Shown here: one piece after another, positions 11,987 to 26,200 of the stretch
How the letters are laid out: each line of letters starts with the position of its first letter
Position numbering within the stretch: position 1 is the stretch's first letter
Assembly: GCF_022539665.2 (NCBI RefSeq)
Contig: NC_081333.1
Location: forward strand, 9,422,971 to 9,486,970
Origin: Daphnia carinata
Lineage: Eukaryota; Arthropoda; Branchiopoda; Diplostraca; Daphniidae
Direction of reading: 5' to 3'
Length of the DNA: 64,000 nucleotides
Translations under genes and position numbers: made by a program
The notes under the pieces: generated by a model
Seen by the model: only the letters and a program-made list of their open reading frames with translations
What the model was told of the DNA's origin: nothing
Databases searched by the model: none

Positions 11987-14900
11987 GGCATGCCCATCTT
12001 TGCAGCCTTCATAACGGACGGCTGTTGCGAAGGTGGAAGGAAGAAAGAAAAACAAAAACAAAAAGACCAGCAGCAACTCATCACGGAACGGGTCTACTGC
12101 ATTCATCACCGTCGCTGCGATAGCGATCATTCCCGAACGGAAGAATAAAGGAAGAAACAGAAATAAGAAACCCAGCACAAGCCGTAAAAACAAAGAGGGA
12201 AAAAACCATCAGCTGTGGACGCACCCCGTTACGAGTTCAAAAACATTCTTTTCTCGGAATTGCTACGAAATATTTATACGTGTGTAAGCCTCTCGATCTT
12301 CTTCTGTCTTACGGCTTCCATCTTTCTCTTTCATTGTTGTTCTCGTCGTGCAGCCTCTTCTGATCGACTCACGCATTCTCAGCCACAACAAACAACACCA
12401 TTCATAAGGGCGCGAGCTTTTTTTTTCGTGAACCTGTCCTTCCTTCATTTCCGCATTGGCTCAGTTTCCTTTTAACTGTTTTTAACAATGAAAAGCCTAA
12501 AAATCTGAAAGGAGAAAACTATGCCGCCCTCTAACACGGCCATCCAGCGGCCTATAAAAAAAAAAAATGTAATTTTAGAACTTAGAAAATGCCTCGGAGG
12601 TTGAAAGACTAAAGGGGAGCTGCAAAACAACAGCCAAAAAAAGAAAAGAAGAAGAAAAACAATCATCACACCGGCCAGGCGAGAGAGACCCTAATTTTTT
12701 CCTATATTTCTCTTCTTTTGTTGTTGCTGTTGGGTTTATTACCATGTGGGTCACACGTTCACCAGGGAGACGGGATCTTCTCCAGTCACGCCGGGAGTCT
12801 GAAGATAAACTTGCAAACGAACTTCAAACTCTGGCGGCAATAGATACGATGCGCGCAGTGTGTAATGAGCACGCAGACACGCAGACACAATGAAGGTACA
12901 CAGCATCCTGCTAGCCTCAATTCACGACGCGTCTGAACTCTATCTAACCCTTTTTCTTGAAATCCTTCCTCTAACTCTTAACTTCGGCCTTTCTTTCTAC
13001 GATTCGTCATCTCTGTTCATTGTAAGCTTAATCAAGTCGATTGTCTCCCTTTGCGAGCGTTCTTCCCGAAATCATTCACGACGGTGAAAATGAGCTTTTA
13101 AAAAAAAAAGGAATAAGTTAAAGGTGCGGGTCCGCATCCGTCTATAGTATAAAAAGAAAAACACGAATCCCATACGTTCCTAAAGGGGGAAGGATGATCC
13201 GTCAAAAACAATGGATGAAACGAGACGAGAGTAGGTGGTGGATGAAAGAGACAAGTTGAGAGGGTTATTGACGTATTACCTGTCATCCAACACGTCCCAT
13301 GCTGGCCAGGCCAGCATCGGGTTATTGGGGGCCGGAGCGAACCGACAGTCTTGACAGCAGCCGCAGCAGGGCGGCGGATGGTGGGAGCGCCGGAATAGGG
13401 CGCGGCTTCTCAGTTCCAACTGTTCCCAATACATTTTCTTCCGTTCGTGCCTGTCGGCAATGAGGAAAAAAAAAAAAAAAACATACAAAATAAGAAAGAA
13501 TAAGTCGACAAGGATTAAGGCCAAATCGGATGCATCCATCATTTGAACCCTAGTCGATACGTCAAATTCACCACCCTAGATATTTCATGCCAAGGTGTTT
13601 AAACATTCAAAAACATTTCCCTTATAGGGGCTGATGTTTTGGTCGACTTGGAAACACGAAATTCTTTCCACCAGCATACACGTTGTAATCTTTAAAATAA
13701 TCAAAACTCTAATCACCACTCAACATTCCGCTAGTAATTTTTATCGAATTATTCCGAACCCCAGCCGGATGGGCGTGGGGTCCCTTTTTGTTTTTGTTTG
13801 TTTCTTCTTAATCTCAACTATTCCAATTTCAAAACTTGATTTGAATAAAAATGTCAACATGTTTGAATTATTCGGGAATGCGCTCACTTCTTTTTTTTTT
13901 TCTCCTCCCCGTCCAAATCTCATTTAAAAAATGTTCAAAACCTTTTTGTTAAAAAAAAAAAACAAACAAAGAAGTTGAACGGCAAGACTGACGGAAGTCG
14001 GAGAGGACAGGGACAATGAGATTCTCCTTTTTTTTTTTGTGTGTGTGTGTGTGTGTGTGATGATATCAAAAACTTACCCGAGGAGCTGGTAGACCAGCAT
14101 TCCGCTGAATAAAGAGACCAGGATGCCGATGACCGAAAGTCCAAAGAGGGCCCTTAGGCAGGCGTACAGGGCACCGTGAACGACTTCGCAGTCTGGCGTG
14201 TCGGCAAAGATATACTTTGCGCTACCTATAAAGTAAAGTGTCAAGTTTTCATTTTTCAAATTCAATGTCTTTCTTTCTATTCTGTTGCACATTTCGTTTG
14301 TCATTTACATTTTGCATGGGAAATTAGTTTGCGTCCGTTTCACTTTCGTTTCTCGTTTTGTTAGACGTCTAATTGTAGCGACGTCAAAAAAAAAAAAAGA
14401 GAAATTTTTTTTTGACGTTTCCATGAAAAGAAAAGAAAAAATGAAATGGACATTTTCAAAAAGCTCCGCGTGATTCAACTGCTGTGACTGGGTATCTTTT
14501 ATTTTTTTTTTTGTTTCATCAAAAGACAACCTTGAACGCAGAGATCCGCAACGAAAACCATCGGATGAGCGAGCGATCGATTGTGCACCGCTCGTTCCAT
14601 CGTCAACAGTTAAAAACTTTTTTTTTTTTTTTTTTTAAATTGGTTTCAGCAAGTAGGAAATAAAAAATTTCCTCCTTCATTTCCCTCTCCCCTCCTCCCC
14701 TTTTCTTCTTTTTTTTTTTTTTGTTTCTTTCTTAAAAACCCATTCATCTACGTCATCTGTCTGTATGATTTCACAGATTTTTTTTTTTCCTTTTTTCGCT
14801 TGAACAAAACTGAAATGATAGAATTTAATGCATTTAGAATTTACCTTGATCGTGAGTGGGATCGATGATGGGAACAATTCCGGCTGCTTGTTGCTGGCCG

Positions 14901-17900
14901 TTGACATTGGTAACTCCTCCCCCTCTGATAGCTGCGGACGAACCTGTGAAGCAAGTGCACGAGCGGCCGCGGGCATTGTAGACGCACTCACGCAGCGTCT
15001 GCAGCCGATTCATGTGCACCACCGTCGTGGTGACCGTGATGACGACGCAGACAACGGCGCACACAAGGCAGCACGCCCCGCATAATTTCACCTATATGAA
15101 CCGTGTCCGACCGCACACGCACACGAAACACAGAACCGAAAGTGGGGGGAGGCAGAAGAAAAACAAAGCAAAACAATTCAGTTAAAATATTGAAAAGAAG
15201 AAATCAAACAAGGTCAAAAGAATTCTTTCGGAATTGAAAATTCGCGAATTATTGTAATCATTTCAAATACTCGGTTGTTCCCTCAAGTCGCAAACACGGT
15301 TTTCTTTCTGATTTAGGAACGAAGGTGAAACCTTGCCATTGACATGTTTCCATTCAAATAAAAAAATATATATCTTTTTCATGGCCTTTTTTTTTTTTAT
15401 TATTATTCGCCATTTCCCGCTTTTTATTTTTCAAACTTGTCTCCGTTATTTAAACCACCCACGAATTTGAACAAAAAATTCTCTTTTAAGATTTTTTCTC
15501 CATGGGCAAACTCTAAAGAAAAGAAAAACAAAATAAGCCACTTTGGCTCGTGTAGTGAACACGAAATAGTTCGAACATTCCTTTCTTTTTTCTTTTTTTT
15601 TTTCAGGGAACCAAACGAGTGCGGGTCCTTTCCCGAAAACAACAAAAAAACAAAACAAACGTTTGAATAAGGAATTATGTTTTACGAGCTTTCAGGATAG
15701 AGGAAGAAACGTAAAAAAAAATTGAGGGCGACCTCACAGATCGATGATGATGGGAATGGAATGAACTGTCAAAGACAAAACGTCCGGGGGAATAGCCTAT
15801 AGCAATTGGCTTTAATGATGATTGAGAATAAATACGAAAAGATTGAACGCGCGCTAACACGAACCCAAGTTGGGCCCACTATAAGTTTGGAAACCCTTAA
15901 GAACCGGATACCTTACGCGTGTGAGCCGAAAGGTCGTCTGCACACAGAGAGAAGTGCACTACACCTGTATAGGAATACTGGATTTGAAAAAGAAAAAAAA
16001 AAAAAATTCAGGAGCTGAAAAGGCCCTCGAAGTGGCGTGTGAACTGGGAGCTGGAAAATTCACATATTTTGTCAACACACACACAAATTCCCTGCCGTAT
16101 GGGGGTCGTGTGAAACAAATATGATGAAGGCAAAAATGCGACGATTAATATTCACCTTTTTTTTTTTTCGCTCTCTCACATTTTCGTGACTTTGTAAAAC
16201 TTGATTGCCTTTTCCCTTTTCGTGGAAACTGTTTTTTTAAGGGTGCGGTTCCCGACCAGCGGAATCGCGCCATGTCTTGATTTGCACATATGCGTACCAC
16301 TCACGTAGATCCCTTTCGCTATCACGTACTGGCTCTCTGTAGATAATTCGGAACCCCTTCTTCAAAATTGCACAATCGGAGCAGTTTGTAAAAGAAGTTA
16401 AGTAGTACCGTGAAATTTCTCTCCCCCCCCCCCCTCAGAAAAAACAACGCAACAACTCACGACTTGTTTCCTTGAACGTGTTTTTTTCTCGTTAGTTCTT
16501 ATTCACTTTTTTTTTCCTTCTTTCTTTTAACTAGAAAAAAAAAAAAAGAGAGGAAGACTTCAGAGATAAAAAAGAAAAAGAAAGAGAATTTTTATGGCTA
16601 ACCTTCGAGCTCGACGAGTTCACCCCCGGCGGAGGGGAATGAACAGTTGGTAAAACTTGGTCACGCATAAATTGCCGATATAATCAGGCGAACGTATTTT
16701 GATTCAGACATCCAATGTTGCGCATTTTTTGCCCTTTTATTGAAATGTTACAGATTTTGCCCGTCCTTAGTTTTGCTTTTAAATACATTCATTTTCTTTT
16801 TGTCTGTTGTCCCTTCATTTGTCCCGAAGCTGATGGCCGCATTCGACGTTGAACGACAAATTCCTACCCCAAATGAGCGCAAAAATTCATTTGCATTCGT
16901 TTCGTCAATCAAAACTTGTCGCTTGAAATGCGAGAGTTACCTGAATGCAACTTATTTAACTTTTATAAAAAAAAAAAAAAAAAAAAACCTGCTGAAAAGG
17001 AAAAAGGGGGAACTTTTACACAAGAAAAGTTTCTACGAGTTTCTACGAGACTGGGTAATGAGATCACACGCAGCATTCAACTTGAGGAAGCAACCAAATA
17101 AGGTGAAAAAAAAAGGGAGAAGAATATTCTAAGAAAAGGAAGATCTAATTTGTAATTTTTTTTTTCCTTACCAAATATCCGAAACGGTTCCTTCTCCAAC
17201 CGAAGCAAAGCATCAAAAGTCCCGTAACGATCAACTGTCAATGTCCCCCACCAAAGAAAAACGTATATTTAATCAATGGTACATTTCTTTTTTAAAGCTT
17301 CATTTCTTTGACTTACCGAGACTGAAGCGACGTAGGATGGTACAGTCTCGAAGTAGTGCAACGACGAAGTGTAGGATCGCAGGACGACGTAGAGAACGGC
17401 GAACAAACTGCCCAGGATGATGGCCAATCCGCCGCAAGCAGCGCACAGCATAACGTATTTCTTGCTGCACGGATTGCAGTTGTTGTTTGAAGCTGCCACC
17501 ATCACGAACAGACAAACAACAAACAAAACAAAAAAAAAGAAAAAAAGAAAAATACAGAATTAATGAGGCATACATGTGTGTATAAATATAAACAGTATGG
17601 TGATGAATCCAGACCATATATAGAGTCGCAAGGGCCGAAGAGGAGAGCGACTAAAGGTCTTTTTTTTTTTCTTTACTACATTGCCATATTGAGCCGGTGA
17701 GACGAATATAAACGCCACGAGGGCTTCGTTTAGGTTCAACAAGGTGAGAGTCGAGGATAGGTAGATTAGCATACAGCGACATGTCCGCCGAATTTATACG
17801 CATCGATTAGTAGTTTGTCTAAACCCCCTCGTGCACAAAGTTGTTTCAAAAAAAAAAAAAAATCTATTCCTCCTCGCTTTTTTGTTTGTTTCCTCGATGC

Positions 17901-20267
17901 GGGTTCTATACAATGTTCCTTTTCTTTCTTTCTTTTTTCTTTTTTCTTAAGTGAAGAGGGTATTTTTGTCGCCCATTTGACCGTGCCGAGGCACTCTCCC
18001 GAGCCACACGCTGCGGCCAAGATTTGTCAGCGTCACTAGGGGGACATGTCATGACCGCCGTTCCATGACTTCGCTCAACGACGGACCCCCTTTAAGCGTA
18101 GAGGGAAGCCAAAGTCACTAAACCAAACAAGTATCAAGGAGCTGAAAATTCGCTGCTCTCCCAGCGGTGCAATTTTCCACAGAAAAAAAACAAAACACAC
18201 ACAACAAACGAGCAAGTGGTGAAGCTTTCAGCGCATTCCCAATCTGCAGTGTCATGTTTACGTGGAACACGTCGTAAAAGAGTACCAGCGCAAATGCGAC
18301 TAGCTTTTTTCTTTCTTTGTCGCTCCATCAACAGCTCATTCCATTTATTTCTTTTTTTTTTTTTTACATGTTTTGTTTTAAATTTTCTTGAAGAAAGAGC
18401 GCCAGAAAAAAGAAAGAGGGGGGTTATTAGTTTGACCAGTCGTGTGGAAAATGCAACTTAAAAAAAAAGAAAAGAAAGAAATGGATCCCGCGAGCGCTAT
18501 TGCGAGACGAAAGTCTGGAACTCTCATCGTTGGCTAGTGGCGTCATTGGCCGTTGGAGCGTGATTTTTTGTTCATCAGGATACAATAATAAGGCGTCGTG
18601 AAAAAGAAAAAAAAGAAACCAAGCCAACGGTCGGGACGATTGAACGAGAAACGACGGTGACGAATGACCAAGTCATCACCGACGAACTGCGTGACGGACG
18701 CCCCCCTACCTCATCGTGCTACGCACCCCGCGGAAAACCAACTAAAGCTGGAAAAAAAAAAAAAATAAAATACTGACTCGAGCTGGAACTGTTTTCCCAT
18801 TGACTTTCAACAACAACAACAACAAATGGATTCCAAATTTTTTTTTCTGTTTGCTGCCCTTGAGGAGGTTTTCCCTTTTCGATTTTTTTTTTTTCTTCTT
18901 CAAAAGTACATTTTTAAAAAACATAAACTATTATCTCTTTCTTCCCTTTTTGCCGTCAGACTGTGTCGGTCTCGCTCTCATCCGAAAATCCTTTTTTTTT
19001 TTCTTTCTATATTTTTCTACGTCTCCTCGCCCCCCGTCGTTCACTCTCCTACACGGAACCAAATGGCGTGAGAAAAGATATATGTCTACTTCGTTCGTTC
19101 GTTCGTTCGTTTTTTTTTGGCCGCTTAAAGGGCGTGAGGACGTGGAACTTTGCCAGCTGCCGCTAGACGACCAAAGTCTTTTTTACTCTGGTCTTATCTT
19201 GCAACACTGAAGGCAAACACATTTCTTTCAAAATCAAAAATGACAACAAAAAAAAAAAAAGATGAGACTGGTCAGGTTGGTTTGAGTTCCGTTGGGTGGT
19301 GCGAAAAAAGAAGACAGTTTGAAAACATTGATGTTCAAAAAAAAAAAACACACGAACAAACGGGGTGGAAAACTAAATGTAGCGTTGGAACAAGCAAACC
19401 ACGTGACCTCATTTACCTTTGGCATTCGTCAGGGCGTCTTCAATTATTCACACGCTCATCAGACGTCACGCAGAGAAACGCGACTTAGCCCATGCCCGCC
19501 ACTTGCCTACCAAAAGCTCCAGAGTATTCACAAATGGTTTCTTTTTTTTTTTTTTCTTACAAAAAAAAAAATGAAGCTCAGCACAGAAAATAATAATAAA
19601 CAAAAGAGTAGCGATTATGCGAACGCGCAAGATTTTGCGCTGTTAGTTTTCTTTCTTACCCGTTGTGTGTTCACGCAAGCGGCGCTCCCTATATACTCCT
19701 ACACCGCCCTTCCCCTTTCATTTTTTTTTTATACAAACACACGAACGATACAACTTTTATTTTTTTATAGGACGTGTTGTAAAGAAACAAAAATGTTCCC
19801 CGACTTCCCTCCCCGGAAAAAACAACAACAACATCAACAACAATACGTTCGTGTCTAGGACATAAGCGAAGGACTTTTAATGACATTCTTAACGGCTAAC
19901 GCCGTTGATGAGGGGATTTCTGCTTTCCTCTTTATGTCGTATTAGGTAGAGAATGAAAGAAAGAAAGAAAAAAAAAGTAAGAAAGGCCACCGCAATTTGT
20001 TTGGGAGGAATAAAAAAATCGTTTGAAAGTTTTCGCTTTTCTTCAGCCGGAGGGGAATTTGCTTTTTTTTTTTCTACAAAATTAGAAGAAAAGAAAAAAA
20101 AAAGGGAAGACGTAATTCATAAATTTACCTGCGTCTTGATTTTCAACGACTCTCGCGTTGCTAGGGATGTTCTCGACCAGAGGTCGCGGAGGTAGAGCAG
20201 GTGGTTCGGCCGGTGCTGGACCCAAGGCGGTCTCATTGTTCCGTCGTATTTCTCGTGCATTCCCCAT
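9448..20267 (-). CDS. ENTREP/FAM189-like four-span membrane protein with PPxY motif
   Basis: Nine coding exons, 5' to 3': 20129-20267, 17317-17492, 17172-17234, 14845-15091, 14078-14225, 13280-13450, 10944-11174, 10283-10857, 9448-10133. They give 811 residues with all phases matching. A Pro-rich N-terminus is followed by four membrane spans: about 59-84, 103-117, 127-150 and 228-256. The third exon is only 63 bases and supplies the second span plus WRRNRFGYL. The loop and last span contain RECVYN, a CTCF run, PDCEVVHGALYACLRALFG and LVYQLLGHERKKMYWEQLE, as I remember for ENTREP/FAM189 endosomal proteins. The long cytoplasmic tail holds PPPY (residues 445-448), a WW-domain ligand typical of proteins that recruit NEDD4-type ubiquitin ligases. 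The family assignment is from memory of conserved segments; the exon structure is read from sequence. A non-coding first exon may lie upstream, for instance in the pyrimidine-rich stretch 20890-21180. The 3' end faces ORC4 with 221 bases between stop codons. Confidence 0.85.
11694..11717. repeat. poly(A) tract
   Basis: About 24 consecutive A on the plus strand, that is poly(T) in the sense of the host intron of the ENTREP-like gene. Confidence 0.9.
11962..11986. repeat. (TC)n microsatellite
   Basis: About 12 uninterrupted TC units in an intron of the ENTREP-like gene. Confidence 0.9.
12751..12906 (-). CDS. 51-codon ORF inside an ENTREP-like intron
   Basis: On the same strand as the host gene, an ATG-initiated frame of 51 codons runs from 12906 to TGA at 12751-12753, with peptide sections SYLLPPEFEVRLQVYL and TPGVTGEDPVSLVNV. 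Its composition looks more protein-like than the surrounding intron, which is full of homopolymers. None of the acceptors I tried joins it in phase to the preceding host exon, so an alternative terminal exon is not supported. It could be a nested small gene, a retained fragment or chance. Confidence 0.18.
   Translation of the reverse strand: MLCTFIVSACLRAHYTLRASYLLPPEFEVRLQVYLQTPGVTGEDPVSLVNV
14039..14059. repeat. (GT)n microsatellite
   Basis: About ten GT units directly after a poly(T) run, 17 bases from the donor site of the ENTREP-like exon 14078-14225. Confidence 0.9.
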
Positions 20268-23124
20268 GACTGTTTCAAATTCGAATTGTTTTTGTTGTTG
20301 TAAATTTCAATTTGTCTTACACTCAAACATACGGCCTATCTAAATTCTATCACTGGTTTGCTGTTCGGCTAACTCAAACAACTGCCGAGGCAAAAATACA
20401 CAGACACGTTTCGTCAATTGACTTCAAGAAGAAATAAATAGGACGATGATTTCGTTCGTGATCGGCTAATTGCCAAGTGTTGGGGGACGGGCGAAATTGA
20501 AACAATAAAATTAGACCAGTTGTCTAGTTGTTAACGGTCAGCGAGAAAATAATAGGGAACTTATAAATGTCACATCACTGTCACATCCTGTTTGGCCAGT
20601 TTCGGTTGCTTAGCAATTTTTGCTCGGACTACACCTGGGGTTTTCACTTGTTTCCATGTCCTGATTTTTTTTTCACTTCAAAAAATATGAATATTTTTCG
20701 ATTTAGATTATGTTTTCGTTCTTTTTTTCTTCGTTTCTGAAAAACAATTCAGACTGACGTACTCGGAACGAGTGTTTCCATTCTCACAAAATATGTCTGC
20801 TTGTCGTCTGCAATTATTCTCTTTCCAGCTCTGGTAATAAATTAAGTTTCTTTTTCGATCACTTGTTTCACTCAAAAAAAATTTTTTTTTAAACACGTAT
20901 TTGCATACGTGAACTCTTTAAGATGATTATTTCACTGGGTATTTGGTTTTTTAGTTTTCTTCCATCGCGTGACCAGTAATCAGCAAACTCTTCCTCTTCT
21001 TGAACGTCTCGTTTCGCACTGGACAAGGAACTGCCACGAGAGAAAAACAAGAGCCCAGAGAGAGAGAAGCGTGGGCTCTTTCTCTGGCAAGTTTCGACAG
21101 AAGAGTGAGAGCGATTCAGAAATGGAGGGCTAGACGAGGAACAAGTGGTGGAGAGACACACGGCAAGAGTGAGCAACTCTGTAAAAGTAGAAGAAAAGAA
21201 GGGAAGAAAACCTAAAGAAACGTCTTGGAACTGTAGTCAAGGCAAAATGAGAGACACTATACACTACGCGTCAAGCGAAGGAATTCACTAGGATCCAATA
21301 ATGTCATATTCTTGTTGTCTCCCTCTCTCGAAAAATACAATTTCCTTTTATTTCTGTTGTTGTTGTAGTTTCGGCTTCAAGCGTGGAATTTTTTCATATT
21401 AGAATGAAAAGGGAGGGGAGTTTAAATATATATATAAAATAACGTTTTCTTTTCTTTGAAGGGAAAAAAAGATATATTCAGTAGATGGTGTGGCCAAGCA
21501 AGAAAAGGGGAGATTGATGCCCACGGTGAAATTGGATGGATCTTTACAAAAGTATATATGTACACTACACGAAAAATAGAGGCCTCGCTACACTCTACTA
21601 GATCTCTATAGTCAAAGTGTTGGAAACTAAAATAAAAAAAAAAATCAAAAGAAAAGAAGAAAGAGAGTTATTATTCCGAGTGGCCGAGTGATGTGTACCT
21701 ATCGCGATTGTATATTGGATTTTTTTTTCCCATTGGTCAGCAAAAGAATTTTCCCTTTCTCCACAATTTATTTTCAAAGAGATTTAATGAAAAGGGGAGA
21801 AAAAAAAATTATATTTTGGAGAGTTCACGCGAAACGCAGAACGCCTGTAATAAACAAACGAAACGAGTCGTGAGAAAAAGAAAGAAAAAGCGATTGTCTT
21901 TCGTGAAGCCGATGATTTGTTTCTGTTCAGCAAACGTGCATGCGCATTAGCGCATTTGCACAGTCAACCCCTCCGTTTGCTGATCGTATATCGTCGAAAC
22001 TAAAATCTCGTCAATCTGGACTGCCTTCGAGTCCCGCCCGGTCTATCTAGTAGGTGCACATTATGTAGTTATTATGTATAAGGGTATACGAATACATATA
22101 TGGCTATTGGACGTGACACACGGGCACACCCATACGTAAACATCAAAAGTAAAAACAAACCGAGAAAAGACACACACACAAACAAAAGGAAAAAGAAATA
22201 GATGTATACCAAACCGCCGTGATAACTACACACAAGTGCAAGCAAAAAAAAAAGTGGATAGCAGGTAAATAATAATTAAAAAAAAAGGCCCCCGTTTGAC
22301 ATGAGAAAGTCAATGACCATAATTGGAATTATCAATTGAATATGCAAAATGCATAATGCTCTCGATCATCGCTTTTCTTTTCTCGTTCTTCCTTGTAACT
22401 CTTGTGCACATGCTTCTTGTTTTTTTGCATATGTTTGTTTGCAAGGTGAAGATCATCGTTTTCCCAGCGCTTCGAAGGAGGTAAATACAATGAAATGGAT
22501 CGAATGTATAGAAGAATGCAATGTCGGGAAGGTCAGCTTGACATGTGTGCATACGAGGAAGAGACTTTAGGAGAGTATTGGGTGCCAGGTTTGCTGGCCA
22601 CACAGTCAAGAGAGATAGAAGAATGAATAGAATTTCAGAGAAATTCTCTCCACGTTCTGGTGCTCCAGCTATCCGGAGCTGACTTCTCTTGAGGTTTTTT
22701 TTTTGTGTGTGTGAAGGAGGGAAAGAAGAGAAATGAATAGAAAGAAAAAGGATATAGAAAAACAAGACTATGGCTTGAATGAAAAGCACAGAGTTCGAAG
22801 TATAGTCCCGAGTCTACATATATAACAAAACACAAGAGCAACACACAAAATGTTTGGAGGGGGGAAGGGACCGCAGGCATGAGAGAGAAATATAAGCGGC
22901 TGGAATGGTTTAAAAAGAACATGGCTGCCTTGCAAAGAAGAAGAAGAAGAAGAAAAAAAAACTAACTTTCCAACGTGAAGAAAAACTCGTTTTGGTCGTC
23001 CGTGTATAGTGTCTCCTTATATACCTCCACTCTTGCTGGGGCCCCTTTGGCTCTCAAGCGTACCTCATCCTGTTGGCTCTCGCTCTGCCTTTAGCTCGCG
23101 CTCTCTTCTATACAGAATAATAAA

Positions 23125-23149
23125 ATATATATATATATATATATATATA
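23125..23149. repeat. (AT)n microsatellite
   Basis: About twelve uninterrupted AT units. Confidence 0.9.
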
Positions 23150-23210
23150 AAGACTAGGCGATACGTACCAGAGGGCAAAAGAGACAAGAGAATGAAGCCG
23201 AGAGGGGAAA

Positions 23211-23236
23211 GAGAGAGAGAGAGAGCGAGAGAGAGA
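23211..23236. repeat. (GA)n microsatellite, interrupted once
   Basis: GA units broken by one C at 23226. It lies 62 bases from the (AT)n tract, giving a compound simple-repeat cluster. Confidence 0.9.
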
Positions 23237-26200
23237 CTTGCCTGTGTGTGGTGGTGGTGATCTCCACCGGGAGATTAGATGGCAAAGAGGTGATTAAATA
23301 AAGGAAGAGAACGCAGGCAAAAAAAAAAAAACAGGCGAAGAATAGAGACGAGGTGCCAGAGGGAGGCGGAGGGAAGGTCAATGCGTGCTCCTTTTCTATA
23401 CCACATTTACTAGCAGTAACAACCGACGTCCGTCCTCCCCTCTTCTTTTCAAAAAGTTCCACAAACATAAGGAGCTGTTCCAAAAAAAAAAAAAAAATAT
23501 CCCCCTCTTTTGCCAGAGACTCTCTGCTCGTTTGCCACCTTCACACTTCTTCGTTTTATTTTTATTTCATTTTTACCCCGAAAGGAAAAAAAGGGGCGAC
23601 CCCAACCCCCCCAGCGGTAGCACCGTTCGACCTCTATTTCTATGCTGAGAAGAAAGAAAAATATTTTGTACAGTAGGTGCACATCCATCTATAAAGAAGA
23701 ACGGGGGCCTCTATATCTAACTAGTATAAATATACTAATCTTTTATGATCCTTCAGGCTTCTTGCACGTCCTCCGCACCACCTCCTTCACGTGTTGATTT
23801 TGCCTAAGAACGAAATAGAAATGTACAAAGGAAGGAGGAAAACGGTTCTAGTCGAGTGGAAGGAACGCTAAATGTATAAATGAAAACTAACTGTACAAGT
23901 GCCTAGATGGGTCTTATTGTTGACACAAACACACACACGCACATACCCGGAATCCATTTTTTTTTTTTAAATCGCTGGGTCTATATTTATACAGGGCTTT
24001 TATGATTGAATTTGATAGAAATTGACGCGCCCCCGCCGACGTTGTGTGTTCGGAAATAAGGGGAGCTCTTTCAACAAACATTGTCCCCCCGTTTTCCACG
24101 AACTGATGATCACGAACAACAACGTTGAAACACGTATGTACATAAGCACTATCAATATTTGCGAATGATTCTTCTTATTTCGTGATCGAAAATCAAAAGA
24201 CATTTGGAATGAAGCCCCCCCCCAAAAAAAAACGGGGAGAAAGTATAACTTGTTTCTGTGCAAAAAATGCATAAACACATGAGGAATGTTTACTGTAGAG
24301 GTTTCTTAAGAAGAGTCACAACGTGTTCCCTTTGTACGTTTATGAACATCACGCAGAGTCTCCGTACGCATCATCTCGAAAAGAAAATAAACGATTTCGT
24401 GCCGATATTGGTCGTGTCTTTCAACAAAACAGGGCCTATTATATTCTTCTATCAATCCGTCTATACGTTTCTGGCTGGGACAGCAAATGCCAAAATGTAC
24501 ATCTCTTCGATCCTTCTTGTTTCTTTTTTGCTACATCTGACACACTAAATACACACTGTCTGATCATGAGACGTAACCAAACACACACACTCACTTTCTA
24601 ACATGCCGAAGAAAGAAAAAAAAAGGGAAAAAAAGAGCGTCGAATGTCGTGTTTTATTGGGATTTGCATGGCGGAGTCGTGGCGTGACCGTTCGCCTTTC
24701 AACTTTTTCAATCGCGTCATCACGGCCGATCGACTCCTCCGGCGTTCAGCGTTTAGAAGAAAACTTTCTATTAAATAGTCAGCAGAAGAAGAAAGGAAAC
24801 AAGAGGATACGCGACTATGGAGCCAGATATATATAAATATATGATACCTCCGACTCGACTCAAATTCTCAATATATATGTATTTCTAAAGAGGGGGAAAA
24901 AAAAGTTTAAGGGCCAAAAGAAATTTAGCATGATTATTTTATTACATTGGCTGCTGTGTATTTGGGGAGAGTCGGGTCAAGAATGTAATATCCGACTCTC
25001 TCTCTCTCTCCGCACTTTTTGCCATTATTGGCATTCGATGCCGTTTGCTGGCGCTGCTCTTTGATCGAAAACATTTGCATATTCGACAGAAGAAAATAGG
25101 AAGATTTCTTTTTTTTTTTCTTTTCCTTCTTCTATTATTTGATGTATCCTTTTGTGCAACAAAAAAAAAATACTTCTGTGAAATCGCCGGGCTGAACTTG
25201 CATCAAAGCGCCAGCCTATATAGTCGACTGTTCTTCCTTCCTTGTAATTTGATTTCTACTCAATCATACATCTTATTTTTAAATGTCTATTCGATGTGGG
25301 AACTTGAGAGTGTACGTAAAGTGCAAGGGAAGCCAACTGCGATCGATAGGGAACCCGATAGTTGAGTGGCAGCACCACCCTGTCTTCGCATCGTCAGCAC
25401 TTATGATGTACATCTCCAACAAACTTTCAACGGATTCTATCTGCGCTATTTTTTTTTTTAAGAATAGCGACATATCCTGCGTCCTTTTTTCCCATTTCGT
25501 TTTTCATGCAATGCTGAAAAGACAAGAGGTTCATTTGAAAAAACTGTCCCAAGCTCCCACTCGTCCACTTGCTCTGCGTATTCTTTTTTTTTTTCCCACT
25601 CGATTCTAATTATCAAAAGTATAAAATCCCAACTTTCACGTCGTGTTTCTTTTCTCTTGTAACGCAGACAGAAAATCCTGTCGATTGATGAAGATGATGG
25701 CAACTTTTGCGCATAATCCGAGACAAGGCTGGAGAAAAGAAAAAAAAAAAAGAATTCAAACGATTTTAATCAGCGAGTCTTAATTAATGGGCGAGGCATC
25801 GAGGTGTAGCCTATTCCCAACACTTTTTGTTAGGAAGGCGGCGGCAGTCAGCCGTGCGCTTTGGTGATGCGTAATTATAAAATATCTCCCCGCTCTCTCT
25901 TTCGTACCATCTCACATTCTTATAGATCAATCCTTTCCTCTTTTCAAAGGAAGGGAACCGGGGATGCCGCTGTTTTCATTATTTATTTTAAAATAGAAAA
26001 GGACCCTCCTCTACTTGCTTTTTTTTTTTTGTCTGTGTCTCTCTTTATATTCATATTGTTGCTGAAGAACCGCCATTCTCCTATCGCGAGGTTTTCGTAT
26101 AAAACCGCGATTCGAATCAACCAATGATGAATGATCCTTAGCGGATTTTTCTTTTTTTTTTTTTTAAAGAAGAAGAAAAAAAAAATCAAGACGTCATTCT

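Noticed and set aside
23009-23260. ORF with a YIYIYI repeat and Arg/Glu-rich tail
   Set aside because: It is the translation of the (AT)n and (GA)n microsatellites.
26103-26125. B-box-like GATTCGAATC suggesting a tRNA gene
   Set aside because: No matching A-box or acceptor stem at the right distance on either strand.
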